A stretch of DNA of 63,549 nt from a virus: IMG/VR virus record IMGVR_UViG_3300042691_014091, positions 1 through 63,549 of that record; one strand, 5' to 3'. The notes beneath the pieces are model-generated. The model searched no databases. It was not told the DNA's origin and saw only the letters and a program-made list of their open reading frames with translations. The number at the start of each line of letters is the position of its first letter. Position 1 is the stretch's first letter. The position numbers and the translations under genes were made by a program. Below are positions 58,857 through 63,549 of the stretch, one piece after another.

Positions 58857-59351
58857 GTGAAATTTATTGGTAATTATTCTACATGGATTGATCCGCTGTG
58901 GGAACACAAAATACTAACACTAGACGGACAAGCTCGCCCACGTGATTGGCCGCCTGCTACTGCTGTAGAGTCTGCTGAATATAGTAGATACGAAATGGCA
59001 GGCTATGACTTAAACGCTGTTAACTGGTGGGTGTATGAAGAACAAGATTTAAATTTAGCTATTACTCCTTCTTGGACTACGGGCAATGTACATTGGTGGT
59101 TTACAAAATTAATGCCTGGGCAATACATGCCTATGCACACAGATCCACACGCACACGATAAACCGTGTAAGCGTTACTGGATGCCATTACAAGACTATAC
59201 CGCTGGCCATGTGTTCATTTATAAAGACGAGATGATATCAGGATATAAAGCTGGCGATGTATTTCAATTTGAAAATGAGACAGACATACACGGTGCTGCC
59301 AATATTGGTCACACACCGCGTATTATGTTATTAATAACAGAGTATGAATAA
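58857..59351 (+). CDS. Putative 2OG-Fe(II) oxygenase (aspartyl hydroxylase-like)
   Basis: The start is GTG at 58857, 1 nt after the previous stop, with GAGAGG 6 nt upstream. The 164-residue protein has LMPGQYMPMHTDPHAHD (HxD, about 92-94), the beta core YTAGHVFIYKDEM, DVFQFEN, and IHGAANIGHTPRIMLL (distal His about 143, Arg). It is compact, almost only the catalytic core. It lies between two paralogous radical SAM genes, so the three are likely to act together. Confidence 0.75.
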   Translation: MKFIGNYSTWIDPLWEHKILTLDGQARPRDWPPATAVESAEYSRYEMAGYDLNAVNWWVYEEQDLNLAITPSWTTGNVHWWFTKLMPGQYMPMHTDPHAHDKPCKRYWMPLQDYTAGHVFIYKDEMISGYKAGDVFQFENETDIHGAANIGHTPRIMLLITEYE

Positions 59352-60519
59352 AAACACTTACTGTCCGTTTCCTTTTATGGGTGCTAGTTTGCAACCTAAT
59401 AATACTGTATTGCCTTGCGGACAGTATATGAATTCTGCTCCATTTAAAAAAGTTATTCCTTTAACTGAAGTACGTAATAGCGAATACATGAATCAATTAA
59501 GACAAGGTATGTTAACTGGGAAACACGGAGATGGATGCCAATGCCCGGCGGAAGAAGCTAGCGGCATTATGTCTATGCGACAACATGCCATTGAAAAGTT
59601 CGGTTACACCGTATCGGATGATTTAAAAATTGTAGAAATATTCTTCGATAATGTATGTAATTTAAAATGCCGTAGTTGCGGTAGTTCTCATAGTCATTTA
59701 TGGTACGATGATGAAATGGCCATGTTTGGAACTACGTTGGCTGACAAAAAATATTTAAAGAATCATACTTATAAACAAGTAGATATAAGCAAACTTGAAC
59801 TAGTTGATATTTACGGCGGTGAGCCTATGCTTAGTATTGACGCTGATGAATTTTTAAAAGAATTAAAAGATAACAATATAATAAAAAATATTGAATTACG
59901 CCTTAGCACTAACGGTACAACACTTCCAAAAGAAAATATGGAGTATGCATTATTAAATTGTAATTTTTTAAAAATGCAAATTAGTATAGATGCCTACGGG
60001 CCTCTTAATAATATAATGCGTTCTGGATCAGATTTTGATGAGCTTGTTAAAAATTTAGAATATTATAATAATGTATTTGAAACACGCCTTCCTGGATCTA
60101 CTAAAATGATGGTGCATAGTGCTGTAGGAATATACAACATAAATGTATTACACTTGCTTGAAGATTTTTTAAAAGATAGATTTCCTAACTTGTGGTTTGA
60201 TACCCAAGTGGTACAATTTCCATTACATCTAAGTGCAAAGCATTTGCCTCTTGCTTATAAGGAGCAAGTTAAGTTGGCAATGGGTGATAGATATCCTATG
60301 TTAATTAACTACATGATGCAGGATGGAGAAGATTTATTTGGACATTTCATTAACTACCACAATAAATTAAATGAAAACAGACAAGAAGATTTTACAGGAT
60401 TAAACCCTTTGCTAGAATCTTATATGGAAACATATTTGTCAGTTCCTGATTGGAATGTTAGTAAAGAGTATTTTGTTAATTCAATAAACAGTCTTAAGAC
60501 AAATGCCAACTTGGAATAG
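59344..60519 (+). CDS. Radical SAM protein with N-terminal twitch-type cysteines
   Basis: The 391-residue protein has YCPFPFMGASLQPNNTVLPC and GCQCPAEEASG (N-terminal auxiliary part), then DNVCNLKCRSCGSS (about 108), IYGGEPMLS (about 157) and LSTNGTTLPK. It is a paralogue of the protein at 57770. Its final 26 bp overlap tail-to-tail with the GT-like gene on the minus strand. The family is certain and the reaction is not. Confidence 0.93.
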   Translation: MNKNTYCPFPFMGASLQPNNTVLPCGQYMNSAPFKKVIPLTEVRNSEYMNQLRQGMLTGKHGDGCQCPAEEASGIMSMRQHAIEKFGYTVSDDLKIVEIFFDNVCNLKCRSCGSSHSHLWYDDEMAMFGTTLADKKYLKNHTYKQVDISKLELVDIYGGEPMLSIDADEFLKELKDNNIIKNIELRLSTNGTTLPKENMEYALLNCNFLKMQISIDAYGPLNNIMRSGSDFDELVKNLEYYNNVFETRLPGSTKMMVHSAVGIYNINVLHLLEDFLKDRFPNLWFDTQVVQFPLHLSAKHLPLAYKEQVKLAMGDRYPMLINYMMQDGEDLFGHFINYHNKLNENRQEDFTGLNPLLESYMETYLSVPDWNVSKEYFVNSINSLKTNANLE

Positions 60520-61636
60520 TGTCAAAGGGTTTGGCTCTTAAATTAAAGAATATAGTAGCAGAAGGAATTTTTTCTTTAAGATTCTTTAACAATTCTTTTT
60601 CTTTGTAATCTCTATATTCCGTACTATAAAAGAAAACCGTTGCTTCGTAATTAAAGATGTTTGATAGGTGTACTAGTGTGCTATCGATATTTTCAAGATG
60701 CTCAACTAAGTTGTCAATTCCTAATAAATCGCATAAAACAAACTTGTAAGTTACACCTTCTATAACAGGCACTTGTTGTTTCCAATATTCCAATGCTTTT
60801 TCGTTGTAGTCGTAAAAAACTACAATAGACCCAGCATCTACGTAGTTAGTAAACCATGTTCCACTTGCAGGTGTTACAACCTGTTTATAAATGTTAGTTG
60901 GAACATCTATTGTTTCAGTATTTGAAGTATGTACAAAGGTAGATTGACAATAGTTTAGTCTGTAATATGCCCATCCTAGTTGTTTGTTAAAATCCTCAGG
61001 ACTTTCTGGATAAAAGTGTTTTTTATTGTTGCGTATACTTTCATCAAACACTAGTACAGGTAAGTCTTTATCAAATGCTTGTTTTAGTATATTCCAACCG
61101 TGACATTTATGATTGTATTCTTTAACTTGGTCGCCACCAATAATTGTCTTAGGAGTGTAATCATCATGCCAATTGTCCACACTACGCCACGGGACGTCTT
61201 GCCTATGCTGAGATCCTAGTTGTTGTTTTCCTACTTCTGGTTGATTTAACATATTATAAACTTCAAGATTAACTATGTAGCATTGATGGTGTAATTCGTA
61301 ATATGCATCTTTCCTGTCTAACACATGGCCTGCAACAAAAAACTTTTGTTTGACTAGTTCTTCGAGTGCATTAAAGAACGCATGACCATTTAGAAACTCA
61401 GTTCCTGTACTTAATACAACAGCATGTTTGTAGCCTTTACTAGCTGCATGTCGTAGCAACGCATCCTCATCAATCCATTGGAATACAGTATACCCTTTAT
61501 TATAAATGTTAACTAAACATCCATCTGCTTGATTCTTAATCAATTCTTTGATGTGAGGCAAGTAATGCCTTGTATTGTCTACAAAACAAAAGGCAATGCC
61601 AGTTTTCCATTGAGGATTAAATTCTAATATGTTCAT
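60494..61636 (-). CDS. Two-part protein: GT-A-like N-half and Rossmann-like C-half
   Basis: In this 380-residue protein, the N-half has GIAFCFVDNTRHYLPHIKELI, HAVVLSTGTEFLNGHAFFNAL (about 90-110, where the donor-binding loop of a GT-A fold would be) and FVAGHVLDRKDAYYELHHQCY. The C-half has a beta-alpha unit SIVVFYDYNEKALEYWKQQV (about 268) followed by KFVLCDLLG, like the acidic-loop region of SAM methyltransferases. Neither half is secure. It may add a sugar and a methyl group. It overlaps the radical SAM gene upstream by 4 bp. Confidence 0.42.
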   Translation of the reverse strand: MNILEFNPQWKTGIAFCFVDNTRHYLPHIKELIKNQADGCLVNIYNKGYTVFQWIDEDALLRHAASKGYKHAVVLSTGTEFLNGHAFFNALEELVKQKFFVAGHVLDRKDAYYELHHQCYIVNLEVYNMLNQPEVGKQQLGSQHRQDVPWRSVDNWHDDYTPKTIIGGDQVKEYNHKCHGWNILKQAFDKDLPVLVFDESIRNNKKHFYPESPEDFNKQLGWAYYRLNYCQSTFVHTSNTETIDVPTNIYKQVVTPASGTWFTNYVDAGSIVVFYDYNEKALEYWKQQVPVIEGVTYKFVLCDLLGIDNLVEHLENIDSTLVHLSNIFNYEATVFFYSTEYRDYKEKELLKNLKEKIPSATIFFNLRAKPFDTIPSWHLS

Positions 61637-62574
61637 CTTATTTCTTTAATGGGCAATACCTTGTCTGGAGTTTTTACAAAAATATGTTTGTTGTTACTTG
61701 GACACATATCGCAAACATCACTGGCACTATAGATATTATTAGCAAAATTTGTTATATCAACGTCCGTTGCTGTTTCTAAATTTACAGGCTTATATGCAAG
61801 ATATTTTTGCCAATCGGGATCATTTAATGCATTGTGTGTTGTTAAAAACTTTTCTAATGTTCCTAATGCTGCACATTTGTATAATTTTTTATCTTTTAAG
61901 AAATTACAAAACGGACTACAACATCCTTCTTTATAAGATTCTTCAGGATTGCCACTCATAAAAGGTTTTGGTCCTGTGGCAGACATATAATGGTGAGAAT
62001 GAAATTCTCCCTGGTCCCTAACCCACACTTGTATTTTACCGTTGCTAAACACTAGCTCGTTTCCGTTAAAGTTTCTTTGTTCTTCTTTAACAGGATTTCC
62101 AGTTATGTCTGCTATGAATTGATCCCTGTCATACGGAGTTAACTGTAACTTATTTGCAAATTCAATAGCTGAACTAAAAACTTTGTTTGTCAAAGTTTGA
62201 TCTTCAAACGATGCAAAATGATTGCAAACATATAACGATACATTGTACGTCAACATAATACTAGCAAGTTCTCCACTACGTTTGTCTAAAAGCATGCCGT
62301 TTGTAGGTATTACTATACGAGCTGTAGTATCTGTTTTTCTAATGTGTTTGACAACTTCTCTAATTTGATCTAAGTACAGCAACGGCTCTCCACCTAACAT
62401 AGAATATGTTTCTACACTGAAATGTTTTTGAGCCAAAGTAACACTATCAATGATTTGTTCAATGCTATCATCATAACTAGTGTCTTTAATGATATCACTT
62501 CGTGTGTCACACTGATGACACGCAAGATTGCACTTACTGCCAATTAGTATGTCTAGTATTTTTAAACGATTCAT
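61633..62574 (-). CDS. Radical SAM protein
   Basis: The 313-residue protein has IGSKCNLACHQCDTRS (about 15-22), MLGGEPLLYL (about 60) and VIPTNGMLLD (about 89). The C-terminal half has EGCCSPFCNF, LYKCAALG and DVCDMCPSNN, consistent with SPASM-type clusters. It lies between the GT-like gene and an oxygenase gene with 4-bp overlaps on both sides. With the amidinotransferase gene upstream, this forms the minus-strand block that leaves the window. Confidence 0.92.
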   Translation of the reverse strand: MNRLKILDILIGSKCNLACHQCDTRSDIIKDTSYDDSIEQIIDSVTLAQKHFSVETYSMLGGEPLLYLDQIREVVKHIRKTDTTARIVIPTNGMLLDKRSGELASIMLTYNVSLYVCNHFASFEDQTLTNKVFSSAIEFANKLQLTPYDRDQFIADITGNPVKEEQRNFNGNELVFSNGKIQVWVRDQGEFHSHHYMSATGPKPFMSGNPEESYKEGCCSPFCNFLKDKKLYKCAALGTLEKFLTTHNALNDPDWQKYLAYKPVNLETATDVDITNFANNIYSASDVCDMCPSNNKHIFVKTPDKVLPIKEIR

Positions 62575-63056
62575 TTTAGTGTACTAACCTGACAACTATA
62601 AAAGTTAGTTGAGCCACAGTTTGCAGCCCAATGTTCCACTTCACTATCAAAGTACCAAACATCTCCAGCCTTCCAATCTGTTAGTACTAGGTCACCCAAC
62701 TGAACTATATGTCCAGGTGCCCAGTCTTCTAGCATTACTAGATAACGTATACATTCTTCGACTGGAACATTCTTTTTAGTTTTAAGCATGTAGAAGCCAT
62801 CTTGGTGTACAGGTATCATTTCTCTTGGTTCAAGAGTTAGCCAGCACACACTACCTTCTTCTACATATAACGCATCGTAAAACTTTGTCCAGCACTCTGG
62901 CAACTGTTCGTTAAACGATTGCTTCAACATGATTGCCGGCTCTTTATAATTGTCATGTGGAACAGCATGTGGAGCAATTGGTGTAGTATGTTCTGCCACA
63001 TACGACTTTAATGCTTCTTTCCAAAATGGAATTATCTTTTGTGCTTTGCCTTTCAT
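62571..63056 (-). CDS. Putative 2OG-Fe(II) oxygenase (aspartyl hydroxylase-like)
   Basis: The 161-residue protein has LEPREMIPVHQDGFYMLK (HxD, about 91-93), YLVMLEDWAPGHIVQLGD (beta core), KAGDVWYFD and VEHWAANCGSTNFYSCQV (distal His about 144). Motif order and spacing match the proteins at 44785, 45357, 53050 and 58857. Its start directly overlaps the last base of the amidinotransferase gene, so the two are co-translated. Confidence 0.72.
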   Translation of the reverse strand: MKGKAQKIIPFWKEALKSYVAEHTTPIAPHAVPHDNYKEPAIMLKQSFNEQLPECWTKFYDALYVEEGSVCWLTLEPREMIPVHQDGFYMLKTKKNVPVEECIRYLVMLEDWAPGHIVQLGDLVLTDWKAGDVWYFDSEVEHWAANCGSTNFYSCQVSTLK

Positions 63057-63549
63057 TAAAAGTAATCCTCTAATGTACCCTTACGGCGTAAGTCCAGCGT
63101 AGCACAATGTAGGCCGCCGCTTAATGTCATAGCATGTCTAAACTGTACAGGGATACAATCAATCTTATGTTTTTCTAACACTCGCATTAATGGTTCTTGT
63201 TTGCTGTCACAAATAATAGTATTAGGATTAACACTAAGTATGTTCATACCAATGTACGGACTGCATGGAGCAACTCCACCGGGAACTTTACTTCCTTGTG
63301 CTATACAATCTTCAAAGTAAATCTTGTCCCACTTTTCAAATAACTTAGGACAGTTATCTGGGTTAACACGAGTACTGTTCAGTAATACAAGTCCAGGCCG
63401 CAGTGGAACAATGGTGCTGTCCATGTGTGCAAAACTATAGATATGTTCAGCCGCATGTACACGATAGCCTCTACGCTCTAATACATTACGTAACCATTGT
63501 AATCCTAAGTAGTTACCTGTATTACTAATTTGAAATAGTATGTCCTTGC
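63056..63549 (-). CDS. Glycine/inosamine amidinotransferase family protein (N-terminus outside window)
   Basis: The frame is open to the right edge, giving 163 C-terminal residues; an internal ATG at 63424 is not the start. The segment matches the second half of L-arginine:glycine amidinotransferase: SNTGNYLGLQWLR, then HMDSTIVPLRPGLVLLN (catalytic His), SPYIGMNILSVNPNTIICD, and TLSGGLHCATLDLRRKGTL (catalytic Cys in GGLHC). These enzymes move the amidino group of arginine to an amine; relatives act in guanidine natural products such as cylindrospermopsin (CyrA) and saxitoxin (SxtG). Here it is co-translated with an oxygenase and a radical SAM gene, so the cluster product may carry a guanidine group. 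Confidence 0.93.
   Translation of the reverse strand, partial: KDILFQISNTGNYLGLQWLRNVLERRGYRVHAAEHIYSFAHMDSTIVPLRPGLVLLNSTRVNPDNCPKLFEKWDKIYFEDCIAQGSKVPGGVAPCSPYIGMNILSVNPNTIICDSKQEPLMRVLEKHKIDCIPVQFRHAMTLSGGLHCATLDLRRKGTLEDYF

Noticed and set aside
1-63549. CRISPR arrays, insertion sequences, integrase or attachment sites
   Set aside because: No regularly spaced direct repeats, transposase motifs or recombinase genes were seen on either strand; nothing suggests a temperate element.

Overview
The window looks like about 64 kb of an AT-rich, T4-like aquatic myovirus with a Gram-negative, probably proteobacterial, host. This rests on four things: very long structural proteins of the type found in marine T4-like phages, chains of overlapping genes (ATGA and TAATG junctions), phage-typical accessory genes (uvdE, mazG, clpP, DNA ligase, SPFH, queD), and two promoter classes. 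One class is near-consensus sigma70 (TTGACA, 17 bp, TATAAT). The other contains TAAATA and resembles the T4 late promoter TATAAATA. Lipoproteins with lipoboxes, including an entericidin-like one, point to a Gram-negative envelope. No gap between genes exceeds 300 bases.

Layout. 1-16234 (minus): virion structural genes: a protein with repeated Ig-like segments that runs off the window, two small fibre-like proteins and a 3872-residue giant, the last three sharing an N-terminal motif. 16240-18685: an A-type Fe-S carrier (IscA/ErpA-like), a Zn-finger-like protein, an Fe/Mn superoxide dismutase, a glycosyltransferase-like protein and a histone-H1-like basic protein. 18706-23843: UV endonuclease, nucleotidyltransferase, a 49-residue membrane protein, QueD, an internally duplicated fibre protein and a conserved phage protein. 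23835-31068: radical SAM protein, BAX-inhibitor-1/YccA-like protein, MazG, DNA ligase, a putative metallopeptidase, ClpP and an SPFH lipoprotein. 31077-40536: mostly small genes: an envelope lipoprotein operon, conserved phage hypotheticals, a metallophosphoesterase, a GIY-YIG-like protein, and an operon with an AbrB-like protein, translation initiation factor IF-1 and a metallopeptidase. 40561-40678: an odd 118-nt tRNA-like RNA directly behind a sigma70 promoter.

40755-63549 is the most remarkable part: about 23 kb holding eleven radical SAM proteins (twelve in the window), seven putative Fe(II)/2-oxoglutarate oxygenases, a SAM methyltransferase, two kinase-fold-like paralogues, two short-chain dehydrogenases, a QueC-like PP-loop ATPase, an SGNH hydrolase, an acetyltransferase, a GT-like protein and a glycine-amidinotransferase homologue. 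They lie in alternating strand blocks whose ends overlap and whose two divergent junctions are 27-38 bp long. I infer an elaborate biosynthetic or modification pathway, product unknown. The phage Fe-S carrier and SOD could supply and protect its iron enzymes.

Start regions show two unusual control designs. First, several genes begin with TAAATA, 4 nt, then ATG and no Shine-Dalgarno sequence, which suggests leaderless late mRNAs. Second, a metallopeptidase gene has its late promoter inside a perfect 11-bp inverted repeat that includes the start codon, the same logic that delays T4 lysozyme synthesis. All calls are by eye from sequence; no searches were run.
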